Below are positions 22,503 to 34,355 of a DNA stretch of 64,000 nucleotides, piece by piece (position 1 is the stretch's first letter; each line of letters starts with the position of its first letter). Made by a program: the position numbers and the translations under genes. This stretch comes from Salvator merianae (lineage: Eukaryota > Chordata > Lepidosauria > Squamata > Teiidae). The stretch covers positions 13,948,427-14,012,426 of the forward strand of contig QVOM02000090.1 in assembly GCA_003586115.2 (NCBI GenBank). Reading direction: 5' to 3'. The notes beneath the pieces are model-generated. The model was given only the letters and a program-made list of their open reading frames with translations, did not search any database and had not been told where the DNA came from.

Positions 22503-23746
22503 GTAAAAGACAGTTAGGGGCTGAGAGAGCCCTTGTGCCAAGCGATGGGTTTTGCTCCTTTTAGCATCTCGGCCAGCCAAAGGTTAGCCGGACATGGCCT
22601 CTGATGCTCCCAACATTTCATTGGCCGGCACCATCGACAGACTCAAAAGCACATCAGCAGGGATATCTGAGCTGTGACCCTTTTAAAGAAAGGATGACCA
22701 GAGATTTCTTAAAAATTCCCCCCTGCTCCCATCAGGTAGAGAATAGGTGCCCCAGCCACATTCTTATCCTTCTCTGTGCTCTACCTGGAAATCAAGCGTA
22801 GCTTTCATGCCTTTACCCCCTCACAAAAGCGGAAGGAGTGAAAACACACACAAACATACTCATTGTCCTGTCTGTGTCAGGCAAGAAATCGGAGGTAAAA
22901 TAGAAGCAGTTCCTTGCCAAGATACAAATTAAGCCTGGATGGGTTTGTGCTCCCAGAAACAAAGGCAAGCGCTTCCTAGAACTGTCCATGGTGCTGATTT
23001 TCTTCTTCCTGTCCAGAATCTCTCTAGCTTCTTGTGGGAGTTAAAAGGTTCCTCTCCTTGTAGACCTAGGCGTCGCAATGTCATTTTGGTGTGCTGATTC
23101 ATAAGATATTATTCAAAACAGAAAAGGTTTGGAAAGACACAACACTAGCAAGGAAAAATAAGAATACCCTTAGAGGTTTCTGTTTTCTGCCCACACTCTC
23201 CCGCGGAATGGGGGCACAGAAGTGCCTTTGAAAATGCCATTTTCAGCATGCTGGTAAGGTTTCCGTTCTTCATCTGATGATTGGGCAGAAAAATGTTCAC
23301 GGAGGCAATAAACTGGCCAAGGAGAGCAGGATTTAAGGTTGCAAAAGGTTCTACCTTCCCAGTGTGCCCAACAGAGCGGGTATTGGCTCATCAACCCCCT
23401 TCTTTCAAGTGCCTGGGTTGGGGTCACATTAGAGCTTCAATATTGCCAGGTTGCTGTGTTTGCCACCTTGTCCTATGCACAACACCAAGCAACTTCCTAA
23501 TCATCTCTTTTATTTTCACAGATTCCCATTCAAAACATGACATCTTCCCTCACTGAATAAAAGCTGCATGCTTTCTGTTCGCCATTGCTCTAAAACTAAT
23601 TCTGTCTTTATTTTTTTTCTTCCTCCTTCCTTCCTCTTTTTTTTTTATCGCACACAATTTGTCTTCCTTGCCTATTTTTTTTTTCTTTCTTTAAAACAAA
23701 CCAAAAAAAAAACCACCAAAAAAACACAAATCACGTATACTTAAAG

Positions 23747-24472
23747 GAATGTGATAAGAATAGGACCACAGAAGCAGCATTTTTGGAACAGCCTGATTTT
23801 ATCCAGCAGATACACCACAGTAAAAAGCTGTTCAGTATCCCCGAAGTAGCTGAAGAAGATGGCGATTACACGGACCTTTTGCACAAGCAGGGTTTAGGCG
23901 TGCCCCACAAAATGAGGAGCACCATAGCTAGAGAGAGTAGATCGGCCAGGGGCTACAATCAAGAGCCGCAGCACAACCTCTGGCACCCGGCCAAGCAGCG
24001 GATTCTAGAGGATGCTGAAGAGAGAGGCTACAAATTTAGCAGGTCTTCCACCAGGAGCCCTGACAGCGGCCTCGACTGTGGCAGTGAGGAAGAGGAGTCC
24101 CGCTTTACCTTCCGCAACGCCTTCGACCCGGTCCCTGCTAGCGTCCCGCCCGGCTGCTGCGCTGATAGCGGGAGCTGCTCGTGCAGGAAGGCCCTGCGCC
24201 CGCTGCTGGCCCGCCGGAGAACGCTGACGCGGCAGAGCAGCATCGAAGAGGATTTTGGGGACCCCGTTCCTTCCTTTCTAGAACCCCAGAGCGAGGAGAG
24301 CACACCGGCCTATTATGAGAGGAAGTACGAAGCTCAGAGATGTGATAGAGCAGATAATTTGATCCGTGAGGATCTTCAGGGAGGCTGGAGAGCCCACTTA
24401 AGAGAGACGGTCAGTTGGGCATCTCCCATGCCACTGTCCAGGCCAGGCCACCGAGAGCCTAAAGACCGTCGG
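23747..24472 (+). CDS. RIMBP2: RIMBP2 large cassette exon in linker
   Basis: A 726-nt open segment (242 codons), phase 0-0, runs from AAAG|GAATGTGATAAG to CGTCGG|GTGTGT. It encodes ECDKNRTTEAAFLEQPDFIQ, then KLFSIPEVAEEDGDY, SSTRSPDSGLDCGSEEEES and RRRTLTRQSSIEEDF. The sequence is hydrophilic and probably disordered, with SRSSTRS and RQSS sites for kinases. Because it is symmetric, skipping leaves the frame intact; the common shorter mammalian form lacks it. The acceptor is unusual: the last 35 nt are A-rich and the pyrimidine tract lies farther upstream. The donor GTGTGT is weak, so the exact 3' border is less sure than the coding body. Confidence 0.82.
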
Positions 24473-26330
24473 GTGTGTTGACATAAAAACTTCCTTCTAA
24501 CATCTGCTTGCCAATCGACCTGTTTTCCCCTCCCTGATCGTCATTGCCTTCCTCCTCGATTTCTTTTTCTTCCTTCCATTCTTTCTTTGTTCCTCCTCCT
24601 ATTTTCGGTTAAAAAAGGCCATCCTTGAGCATGTGTCTCTGCTATCTCTGTTTGTTTTCCTTCCTCCGTCTTCCCCGGATATTTAATTTCTTTCTCAATC
24701 TTGGTTGCTTTCACAGGCTTCTTAATAATTCTGTCTTTTCTTTGTTTTTAATTTTCTACCATATTACAATGGGACCACAATAATTTGCTTGACAACAATG
24801 ATTTTCTTTGCCTTCCACAGACAATCAAACAATAAATGAAGCCAGTGGCTTTTGGTTTTGTCCCTTCCTTCTTTAAAAGGACAACTGAAACTAAATTTTA
24901 ATTAAGGGTTAGCTGAACTACCATCTTCCTTACATTTACACTTCCACCCTTTCCCCATTTTCTTTTCTGCCTTCCTCAGTTTTTGAACTGTTAGAATATA
25001 ACAGTTAATAAATTTCATTTGTAATGCTTGAGTTTTAGAAAACAAAAATGAAACAAACCACAACCTTAGCTTAAACGTTTTTCTTTTCTTTTCCTTGTTT
25101 TTGTTTGCTACCAATATTCCATTTTGTCGTCGTCATTGTCGTCTTCTTTGCTTCCCTCATTCTCAGATTTCCAAGGACGAATTCTCTTTCTCTTCCGTCC
25201 TCATCTTTGGGCAAGTACTGAGATCACGTCCTTTCTGCTTGCCTGCCCCATAGCGACAGCGAGTTTTTAAACTCCCTTAGCCTTAACGTGGATGAGCAAA
25301 TGCACACAACTCTCTCTCTCTTCTTGCCTTTGAAGTTGCAGACTGCTTCCTGGCATGTAGAGCAAACACCCCCATCCTCCCCCATTAGCGTCCTAAGAAG
25401 CCACTTGTACCTTCCCAAAGTTAAACCGCAGCTATGCTCCCCAAGCCACTTACACTGCCTTTGCGACCTCCCCGCTTTTGAGCACACCGGGTACACGGAA
25501 AAATGGACACCCCAGACTATTTTTCACACTGTGGGTGGTGGATGAGTTAGCTTGCAGTGGCTTCTTCTCTTTTCCTCTCTCTTTCTAAATCCTCCATATA
25601 AAACCAGAAGCGGGTCCCAAGTTTCCTTCCTGTTCCTTCTCTCCACGTCGGCTGAGCTGTTGCCAAGCCAGTCCCAGAAGAGCGGTAGAATATGGCTTCA
25701 GTACGGGCACCCGGCCGCTGAACAATTCTCAGTGGGGAAAGGAAGGCTTAAAGACGGTCTCGGAGGCTCCCCACTTCCCTGGCACGTGTTAATGACTTTT
25801 AGAAGTCGCCGGGTGGAAGAGAAAGGCAGGAGACACCTGGTTATCCCGACACGTGGCGGTGTCTGGTTGGAGTGAAGAGGGTAAATCAGACCAAAGACCA
25901 ACCAATCCAATCCTGCACGGCTCTGGGGAACGGCCGCGTTCCTCTTCACGGAGGGAGCAGACTTACTGGAAGCACGTGGTAGGAGCAACGCCAAAGGCAA
26001 AAGAATGTCTCGAAACCTCTTTTCCGTTCCAGTGTGTGTGACAAACTGTGTAGCCACATCAGACGAGCAGGTTTATTGATTTCTTTTTTTCTTTTGGTTC
26101 CTTCTCCTTTCCAGGTTTAGTGGGCATCTGTCTTCCTCTTTTCAGCTAACCTTTCAGTTAAAAACAAAGTTTAGTTGCCTTTCCAGCTTATGCATTTGAC
26201 AATGATTGACTTGATTTCCTTTCAATTCCGTGTCTCCTGCCCCATCCCTGCCTCTGGCTCGTACGTGAACAGCTGGGGGGTAACTTTAAAACCTGTTTCT
26301 TCCCTCCCCCCTCCCCCCTCCCCTGTTTAG
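24473..26330. other. RIMBP2 intron after the large cassette exon
   Basis: Pyrimidine-rich, AT-rich sequence with long T/C runs (24480-25160). A 48-nt open segment at 25167-25214 has a strong acceptor (CCCTCATTCTCAG) and a phase 0-0 frame, but a poor donor (CAA|GTACTG) and no recognised peptide, so I do not call it an exon. Overlapping ORFs at 25552-26057 look like shadows in each other's frames. Confidence 0.5.
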
Positions 26331-26445
26331 CTGTTGGGCAACCCGTCCTCCGCTGGAAGGCCGGACAGAGTGGAGCACCCAAGCCGAAGGATATCTCATG
26401 GCGGCACTGGACAGCGACCACGGCCCATGTCGGTCCCTTCCATTG
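26331..26445 (+). CDS. RIMBP2: RIMBP2 exon: basic linker
   Basis: A 115-nt, phase 0-1 exon encodes LLGNPSSAGRPDRVEHPSRR and ISHGGTGQRPRPMSVPSI plus one base. It is bounded by CCCTGTTTAG (after a long C/T tract) and ATTG|GTTAGT. The GNPSSAGR...RPRPMSVPSI frame matches the RIMBP2 linker that precedes SH3-II. Confidence 0.95.
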
Positions 26446-26552
26446 GTTAGTTGGCCTGACTGATACCTTTCTGTCGGGCGCTGGAATGCCAAGGGTGGGT
26501 GGCTGGGCGGTGTCCAAAGAAACCCCTTAATCCCTGCTGAGATACAATGGAA

Positions 26553-26760
26553 GGGCCCGGTCACGCCCAAGTTTTAATCTAGCTTCAGTCCACTTTCAGA
26601 TCGAAAGCAACTCATCGTTTTCTTTCCACATCCTCTAACCCAAAGGTGGATTTGCTGAGTTAGATAATGCAGAAAGAAAACATCTTATTACTTCACAAAT
26701 GTGTCCTCTTGGTCTGAAAGTGGGCCAAAGAGGGATTAAAACTTAGGTGCGACTGGGCCC
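26553..26760. mobile_element. Fold-back (palindromic) MITE, copy 1
   Basis: A roughly 208-bp near-palindrome. The left arm (GGGCCCGGTCACGCC, TTTTAATC, TCAGTCCACTTTCAGA, then GTTTTCTTTCCACAT) is mirrored by the right arm as its reverse complement (ATAATGCAGAAAGAAAAC, TCTGAAAGTGG, GGATTAAAACTTAGG, GACTGGGCCC). Two related copies lie at 42026-42247 and 42424-42645. It has no coding capacity. Confidence 0.78.
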
Positions 26761-27812
26761 AAAGTAAAATACAGGGGGGGAAAGGTTGGTTGGCTGTTGA
26801 TAGGCTCTCCCATAAAGAAACAAGTGCTGATGTTCTTTCAAGATAGCACCATTTCAGAGTCCTGCAGATTGGCTGTCTGTCTGGGCCTATTTCCTGTGCC
26901 GATTTCTTTCCTTTGACGAAGTACTTATATCAAGGAGATGACTAGCAAAATCATTTGCCCCCCTCTGACCTTGCATGGGCATTAATCTGTAGGAGCCTTT
27001 GAAATCAGTCATCCCTTTTATAACCTGGTGGTTCCATTCTTGATATATCGAGTTAGAGGAACTAGAAGTCATTATTGGTCTCCCTAACTACTGATTTTCT
27101 GTAGCCAAGGTTATTTTTAAAACATAGCTAGCAGTTTGGACTGTCCAGGGGAAATCACAGTTTAGTGCGCAGGATGAGTGTATACAATGTCACTCCATAC
27201 TAGCGCCGTAGACTGCTCCTTGCAGTGTAGACAGGGGTTAAAAATGATTGCAACTAAATGCGCTCATTCTCTCCGTGGATTCACCCACCCATTCATCCAT
27301 ATTTCCATTCACTCTCACCATTCCATTCCATTTTCCCTTCCCTGCTTGCCATGTGCATTTCAAGTTTGTTCGAGCACCCAAAAGAATCCCCGTTGATATG
27401 AGAAAAACGGGAATATGCACATGAGCCCACGGTCTTTCTTTCACCACCACCCCCAAGCATAAATCCACTTCAAATTGCTTTCTCCTGCCCCAGAGCTTCC
27501 TTTGGCAGTTTACCGGTGTGAGAAAGTGGTCTTTGCTGTTTTATGTCCAATCCTGCCTGCTTTTCCTCCTTCCTTCCTTTGGACAAACAGCTGAAGAATT
27601 TTGAGTCCCATTTGTTTGGACATAGTGAGGCCACTCCAAAGTAAGGCGATGGTTTTTACATCTGGACCCCACCCAAATTGCAAAATCCATGGCTGGCACA
27701 CACAGAGGAGCTCCAGAAGTGCTCTGTCAGATCAGCTAATAGCTATTTGTATTTGTAACTTCCTGGACTGTGACAATCAGAACTAGTCAGTCCTTTTCTA
27801 TCTGAGGAGATT

Positions 27813-27862
27813 TAGTCTAGTCTAGTCTAGTCTAGTCTAGTCTAGTCTAGTCTAGTCTAGTC
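27813..27862 (+). repeat. (TAGTC)10 pentanucleotide repeat
   Basis: Ten perfect tandem TAGTC units, uninterrupted. It is intronic. Confidence 0.97.
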
Positions 27863-28064
27863 AGCTGCCAGACATAGCAGAAATTGTGACAACCTGTCTT
27901 TATCTCTGTGTCGCAGTCCACTGGATGCTTAATTTGATGGTAAAAATAGTGTTGGATATCCAGGGTGGTTTCAGCTTACCTTTTGTCTGGCAAAGTCCTA
28001 CAGCACAGCTTCACAAGGAACTTTGGGAGCTCACCCTGCACATGAAAAGAAAGGGTGGGGCTAC

Positions 28065-28260
28065 ATTAGAACACAAGAGAAGTCCTGCTGATAAGGCCTT
28101 GCTCCATCTAGTCCAGCATCTCATCTTGCATAATGACTTCTGGGCCATCTCAAGCAGAAGACAAAGGCAAAACCTTTGCCTCCCTTGACCCCTTGTAAAT
28201 GGCCTTTAGAAGCATCCTGCTTGTCTCTCTGGAAGCCCCTTGTGATGCTATGCTAAAGGA
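28065..28260 (-). mobile_element. CR1/L2-type LINE 3' fragment
   Basis: On the - strand it carries the same blocks as 14745-15030, including the 'gctggactagatgga...' tail and the 'cttctgcttgagatggcccagaag' block. Confidence 0.72.
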
Positions 28261-29181
28261 CTTCGCCAGACAAAAGGTAAGCTGAATACACGTTGAAGGA
28301 GGTTGCCACATGTCTGGCCTACCACAGTGAGGGGTGATGCCAGCTTCCCCTGTCTGTCTGGTTTTCCCCTCACCATCAGGAGGCACCCATTGGCCATCAT
28401 GGATTTTACAGTCCAAAGCACAAAATATTGCCGTCTGTTTTCACAGATCTATTCCTGCCTGGGTAGTCTGCTCTTCTTGGCTTTTAGATTTTGTTCCTTG
28501 CTTGCACAGTTAGCTATTAATTTTTTTATATATATATTTGGTTATGTATTTCCCTTTTTATTTTAGATTTTGGGTACTGGTGGGCATAATTTATGCTTTT
28601 ATTCTGAACCTATATCAGAATGGTACTGCAAAGGCCCAGTTGCATGGTTGCACATGTCCTGGGTTACATTAAACAAGAGAAATTGGATTTTACCATACAC
28701 TTCGGGACCAAATCACCTGGTAGAAAACCCTATTCCATGAGGGGCATCCAAGCAGTAAGGAATGTGCTCTGGTTCAGAAGAATTTCAAACAGAGCATTCC
28801 ACTGCGTGGCCTAGGCCTTTTAAAAACAGATGAAAGGATGAGCTTTTTGCTAGATGACTATCTGCCGTTGGGTGTGCATTGGCAAACCCCTTTTGTACAG
28901 ACACCTTCCGGCTCTTGTATCCTTCCTTATCCCCTGCCAAAACTCACCTGCTCTCTCCCTGTACTTGCTGGTCTCTTTCTGGATCATGCCCTTGAAGGAC
29001 TCGGGGAAGCTTGGCAGTAAAGTTGCAGCCTCACCAGACAGTCGTTTCTCTCCTCTGTTCCTTACCACGTTGCATATTACGATTTGACACGTCAGTAGAC
29101 CAATCAATAAAGAGTTCTGTCTACCTACCTTTTGACAAGTTCTCCGACCAAAATCTCAGGTGGTCACAACGCTTTTGCCCC

Positions 29182-29225
29182 CCTCCTCCTCCTCCTCCTC
29201 CTCCTCCTCCTCCTCCTCCTCCTCC
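29182..29225 (+). repeat. (TCC)n microsatellite
   Basis: About 14 TCC units. It yields polyproline and polyleucine ORFs in different frames that are not genes. It lies about 160 bp upstream of the exon at 29387. Confidence 0.95.
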
Positions 29226-29386
29226 ATCGCCCTGCCTGGGCACCAAGGTTCTGGGCAAAACGTGAGGAGGCCCAAGTCAGGTGCCAAGTGTGCTTAGAGA
29301 GAAAGCGATGCGAGCGTGTGACAGCAGGCTCCCTGGAGTCGAACGTACAAGCCGTGCTTAATAGACCCTTCCGTTTTTCTCCGTAG

Positions 29387-29539
29387 AGATTACAATGGAC
29401 AGTAACAGTGAAGGCACTTTGCCCCGGTCAGGTAGTGAGGGAAATATTTCCCCCGTAAACGAAGAAGCTTATTATCGCGGCACTGGTGGACACCGGAAAT
29501 GGTGCCGGCAACGCCCCGTGGCCTCAGACTATAGATACG
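29387..29539 (+). CDS. RIMBP2: RIMBP2 symmetric cassette exon (153 nt)
   Basis: A 153-nt, phase 1-1 exon encodes (E)ITMDSNSEGTLPRSGSEGNIS, PVNEEAYYRGTGGHRKWCRQ and RPVASDYRYG-type residues. It is bounded by TTCTCCGTAG and TACG|GTATGC. A length divisible by three and matching phases mean it can be included or skipped between 26445 and 31943 without a frameshift. The codon frame is clean and fits both neighbours. I do not recall it in the common mammalian protein, so it may be an alternative or lineage-restricted exon. Confidence 0.8.
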
Positions 29540-31034
29540 GTATGCCAAACCCCTTCTTTATCCTTTGCGCCGAGGCAAGAACGAGGGAAAGCTGCTTCCT
29601 TTTCAGAGCTGGATGTTCAATCCGTGCCGTCGCTCTCTGTCACGGTGCATGGCGTGTCAGTTGCTGCAGCCAAGGCCCTGCCGTATATGGCTAGTCGTGT
29701 TCTGCTTGTCTGCACCTTTCCCTTCTTTTCCCAAAACAAACAAACAAGCAAGGTAAGTTTTGCTCAGGCGCAGCTGTTGAGGGAGAAGAAAGCTTGTGTC
29801 ACCCCTTCCCGCCATCTGCTGCCATCCCATCCGCTTTCCATATGGAAATGCGTCCAACTATGATTGCATGGAGCTCCTCGTCCCTCCCACTGCCTGGCTG
29901 TACAACCCCAACCACGTGTGTGGCTCCCGTCGCCGGTTCCATCCTGTCCCCCGGAGTGCTGCTGTTGCAACTTTGCCCATGAAAACAGGCATATCCCAAG
30001 CCACGCCCCGTACCTGGGGACCAAAGCCAGGCTAAGCTCGCCTAGACTTGCATCTGCGTTGGGAATGCCACATTTGCTTCCTAACCAAGGCCAGAGGAAG
30101 CCACGGAAACCCCGAGAGTTTTCTTCACTCCTGAAGGGCAGCAGAAATGCTGCTGCGAACTGAGCTGGGGCGGGAGAGATTTCAAAATCCACTGCTGCCC
30201 AAAAACACAAGTTCAGAGGCATTTCGGAAACCAGCAGGGCTTGCTTCCAGTTAGGAAAGAGTGGGAGGTGGTTCCAATAGGGATATTGGACTGGGCAAGC
30301 AATCCTGCTCTGATCCAGGGGGCTTCGTGAGAGACGATGCATGTTGTCGCTGCCCGCTGCTTCTCTGTCCTAAGGTGTAGGTCGCTCCTGCTTCCATGGC
30401 GTTTGTGCAATCTGGTGTTCATAAGGGTCAGGGTTCGGGTTACCTATTTACCTTCCCAAATATTGAGGGATTGCTATATGAGGAACTCATAAGAAACAGG
30501 AAATGTCCCTAGGTCCCTAGAAGATGTTAATTCTGGAAGTTCTTGGCCTAGCAAAAGAGTTAGACCCGCTGAGGCCATCAGTCTGGATTGGGCAGTGGAA
30601 GCAAGACACCTCCAGTCTGCTGCCCAGCTATTTGGGACCTTAGCACAGTCCCACTTCTGCATTTTTAGTGTCTTGATGTCATTCTGGATCTGGAAGTATT
30701 TTCCTGTTGCTGGAAAAAGGCACTGTGTCAAGGTGGAATCTCATTGCCAGTTCACATGGGGTCGGTGAGAGCCTCCCTATTGTGCAGTCTAGGGAGGGTG
30801 TGGATTGAGGTCTTTCCTGCAGCCCAAGAGTATTGTTGCTCTTTTTGTGTTCCAACCAGGACTGCTGTGACTTGCGTCATTATTAATGCTAGTCTTAAAC
30901 TGAAAGTACGAGGTGGGAGAATCCTAAACATCTACCTGAACGTGACATGTTCAGTGAACAAAGAAAGAGAATCGAGCTTGTGGCACGGAAGGAAAGCAGA
31001 CTTGGTAATGAAAGTGGAGTCGTCCAAACCTCGA

Positions 31035-31195
31035 CCTCCGTACTCTATGCAGAGGACAGCTGTGCTGTTTTCTTTGACAAGGATACGGAAGTGGTTTACC
31101 ACTGCTGCCTCCCGGGGATTGAATCTGGGACCTTCCAAGTGCAAAACATATGCTCTGACACTGCTCTGTCCCAGCTCATGGCTACAAGAAGTGAA
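31035..31195 (-). mobile_element. tRNA-type SINE
   Basis: On the - strand it shows a box B-like GATTCAATCCCCGGG and then 'aaccacttccgtatccttgtcaaagaaaacagcacagctg'. The same body occurs at 56375-56665 and 62105-62260. Confidence 0.6.
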
Positions 31196-31257
31196 GGCGA
31201 GCAGTGATTTAGGTGGCTTTAAAGGGAGATGGGGAAAATTCATGGAAGAGATTGAGA

Positions 31258-31601
31258 TAGGGATGCGCAGGGAGAAAACCCACGTGTTCGGTTCACCATC
31301 AAACCGAACACCTTGACAGCAAGACGTTTAATCGAACAAAAAGGTTGTTTGCGTTCGATTCTGAACTTGTTCGAAAGCAAGAAACACCATTTTTTCCATT
31401 GAAGAAGCCCTTTTCAAGGGGAAAAACACAGTGCACATAAACTGTTCAATCAAATAGTTTGTGTTTGTGAGCAGGTACTGGTTTGATTTAATCAAATTCC
31501 TGGATATGTGAACCACTGCATGTTCAGTTTGCTGAGAACATCTGAGGACACAAACTGTTTGGTTGAATTTTTGAATATGAACCAAACTTGGCACATCTCT
31601 A
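31258..31601. mobile_element. hAT-like MITE
   Basis: The ends TAGGGATGCGC and GCACATCTCTA are inverted. The flanking octamers GATTGAGA (31250-31257) and GATTGGGA (31602-31609) match at seven of eight. The interior parallels the 8789-9148 copy (TTTAATCGAACAAA, TGAACTTGTTCGAAA...). No transposase is present. Confidence 0.82.
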
Positions 31602-31942
31602 GATTGGGATTAAGGGCTGCTGTTTGCCATGACAGCGGAATGCAACCTGCACGTTCAGAGATACAGCGCCTCTAAATAGAATCATCAGAATGTATTGATT
31701 TCATGTTTGTTTTATGCGCTTTGCAGAAGCATCAGTCACTGATGCCAAGGTGAAGCTGAAGATGTTTGGCCTTGGTGTCATCTCAGAAGTCTCCTATTGC
31801 AATCCTAAACTCACATTCTTGATTCAGGTTGTGAGCTTTGCATGAGTGGTTGTCCTCAGACAAGGAGGTACCTGCTGGATGATATTTCAAAACTTTAGGA
31901 GTTAAAAGCAATCCTTACCTTGGTGTTAACTAAATTTTGCAG

Positions 31943-32127
31943 ATGGGTACTCTAGCCGAGAGCGGCTGTCTCCAGAAATTTATGAAGAATCTGAGACTGA
32001 CCCTGGAGCAGAAGAAGTATCGACGCGAATTTTTGTTGCCCTTTTTGACTACGACCCACTGACCATGTCTCCTAATCCAGATGCTGCAGAGGAGGAGCTC
32101 CCATTTAAAGAAGGGCAGATCATTAAG
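31943..32127 (+). CDS. RIMBP2: RIMBP2 exon: start of SH3-II
   Basis: A 185-nt, phase 1-0 exon encodes (D)GYSSRERLSPEIYEESETD, PGAEEVST, then RIFVALFDYDPLTMSPNPDA and AEEELPFKEGQIIK. It is bounded by ATTTTGCAG and AAG|GTAGGG. VALFDYDP is the canonical ALYDY motif and EELPFKEGQIIKV is the SH3 RT/diverging-turn region. This domain binds proline-rich motifs in RIM and calcium channels in the RIM-BP family. Confidence 0.98.
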
Positions 32128-32429
32128 GTAGGGGCCAGAATCTCAATTTCGACCCTTCTAACCCTCCTAGATTTCAAAGTTTGCAATGATGCTTGGTTAA
32201 GCATCAACTCTGGGTGACACGGGAGGGTTGAAGGATTCAGTTTCCTTCTTCAGTCAGGGCTGGGCTGCTATTTGTGCAAACCACCTATTTCTCAGGATGC
32301 ACGCTTTCCCAAAAGACCTTTGGAAAAGGCTCCTGAGTATAATTTCCCATGCTGCAAACCATCCTACACCTGTTGCCCTCAAGGATTGGCACTCACTTTG
32401 CCCACAAGCCAGCTCCATTTCTAAATGTT

Positions 32430-32700
32430 GCTGTCCATCACATCTATATAGTGCTTTACACAAGTGCTCAAGGTGGTTTACAAGGAAACGGACGCAATTA
32501 TACAATAATCAAGCAGAAATGTCTTGATTATCGAAACCAAGCAATAAAACTAGAGTGCAAAAATACACTAACCAGTCAAAACATACAATCTTCAATGGTT
32601 AAGGAGAGTATATGGTACTGCAATTTTACACAGACACACTCACGTATTGTTTTGAGAAAGTTTCACAAGCCCAGGTCATTTGCCAGCATCCCACAGATTT
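32430..32700. other. Interspersed repeat remnant in intron
   Basis: The stretch 'tatagtgctttacacaagtgctcaaggtggtttacaagg' resembles a LINE 3' end seen widely in reptile genomes. It is diverged and its class is uncertain. Confidence 0.35.
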
Positions 32701-32850
32701 TGAATAAAAGCTTCAGCCTCACATAAGCAATTGAGCGAGAGGACTTGTCCACTCAGATGTTATTGGAAGGTCTTGGATCCATGGTTACACACTTTTACCT
32801 TCTGGAATTTTTACTGCTGCGTCAAACCAAGCCGTGCCGTCTTTTTGCAG

Positions 32851-33016
32851 GTATACGGAGATAAAGATGCCGATGGGTTTTACCGTGGAGAAACCTGTGC
32901 GAGGCTGGGACTTATCCCTTGCAATATGGTCTCTGAAATTCAAGCTGAAGATGAAGTGATGGAGCAGCTTCTGAAACAAGGGTTTCTCCCTCTGAACACC
33001 CCTATAGAAAAAATAG
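32851..33016 (+). CDS. RIMBP2: RIMBP2 exon: end of SH3-II
   Basis: A 166-nt, phase 0-1 exon encodes VYGDKDADGFYRGETCARLG, LIPCNMVSEIQAEDEVMEQL and LKQGFLPLNTPIEKI plus one base. It is bounded by TCTTTTTGCAG and ATAG|GTGAGG. DADGFYRGE...GLIPCNMV is the second half of SH3-II, with Cys in place of the usual Ser in the PSN motif. An amphipathic segment (EVMEQLLKQGFLPLNTP) follows. Confidence 0.98.
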
Positions 33017-34092
33017 GTGAGGAGCCCATCTACACCTCAGTTTTACCAGGCAGGCAGATATGTTTCATTATTATCTTGCATCGCTGTTATGGGAATCCTA
33101 GCATCATTGCCAGATTTTCCATAATAGCAATATTACAGGTTATTGCTTGGCTAACCCAGGACTATGTTGGTCTGGCATTTCCAATACAGTGTCGGGAGAC
33201 TGACGGGTTTTAGCTTGTGCCTGGGGGTGCCTTGAGTGTCCCCTTGTAATTAACTGCAGCAAATCCTTCTCTGTGGTGGCACCCATCCTACTATGGAATG
33301 ATTTCCCCTGACATCCAGGAGGTTCTACTGTTGCATTGTTTAGGTGCCTAGTATTTTCACTCATGCCTTCCCTCTGTGTATGACTGACGTATCCAATCTG
33401 TTTCTCTTACCGTATGTTTTAAATTCACATTTAATTTGTCAAATTCTTAGAGTTAATTTCAAAATAATAAAATCAGTATAGGCATGTTTTAAATACATAA
33501 AATATTACGCAAGGTTGCTAGCTGATGCTAAAGCATGAAAAGTTCATCATTAAAAATGTGGGGAGCGAGGAAAGATCACAGCTTTAAGAACCGCTTCATT
33601 TGTTCTCCTCTTCTTCTGTTTATACGCTTTCCTTTCCTGAAGTCCACTGTGACCGTTTGAAAGAAAGCTTGCAGTCTGCGCTCTGCAGATCCCGAAAGTC
33701 TAAACGAGGTCTGTGCTTTTTCAAAAAAAAGAAAAAAAAAAGCTAAAGCAAACCCTAAAGCCCCGTAACCTGCTTCCTGATTCAAGTTATGAAGCAAATC
33801 AAATAGTTTGGGCTGTCTTGTCTGACTCTTGTTTTACATCCTTCCAAGGTTTCAGATTCAAAATACAGGGGGTTGGTGGCTGGTAAAATAAACGAACACC
33901 TACTTTTGGAGAGCCTGGAAGCCACTAATTCTTGAAAGAGGACCTCCAGGAGCATCTGTTTTGACCCTACTCTATGCAAGGAAGCTCTTCCCAAGGGACA
34001 GAGGAAAGTGAAAAAGCCAATCCTAGGCCATTCCGCTTAGGAGCTCTTGTTTCCATACCTGAATTCAGGTGTCAGCAAACACGCCTCCAATC

Positions 34093-34355
34093 CAGAGATG
34101 TGATAAACTGATTCCGACTGAATCTGTTCGAATCAAATAGGGCTGTTCAAAAAGGTTTAAGTTAGAACCGAACAACCTGCCTGTTCAAAAACAGAGTTCG
34201 AATTCCAGCTGAACAAAGGGGCGTTCTAATGAACCATGTGAACACACCCTATTCGATCCAAGGCTCGGCGGTGTCCAGAGGTGTTTGAGTGGAACCAAAC
34301 ACCCTGCTGTTCAAAGGCAAAAGCTCAAATTTGGACTAGTTTGTGCACGACCCTA
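34093..34355. mobile_element. hAT-like MITE
   Basis: The ends CAGAGATGTG and GTGCACGACCCTA are inverted. The octamers CTCCAATC (34085-34092) and CTCCAATT (34356-34363) match at seven of eight. The interior has GTTCGAATCAAATAGG and GTGGAACCAAACACC blocks shared with the copy at 9847. Confidence 0.8.

Noticed and set aside
25167..25214. 48-nt open segment with a strong acceptor
   Set aside because: The donor (CAA|GTACTG) is poor, the peptide is unfamiliar and no neighbour requires it.
27813..27862. CRISPR-like array
   Set aside because: It is a simple pentanucleotide tandem repeat without spacers, in a vertebrate genome.
29011..29386. Polyproline and polyleucine ORFs
   Set aside because: They are produced by the (TCC)n repeat at 29182-29225 in alternate frames.
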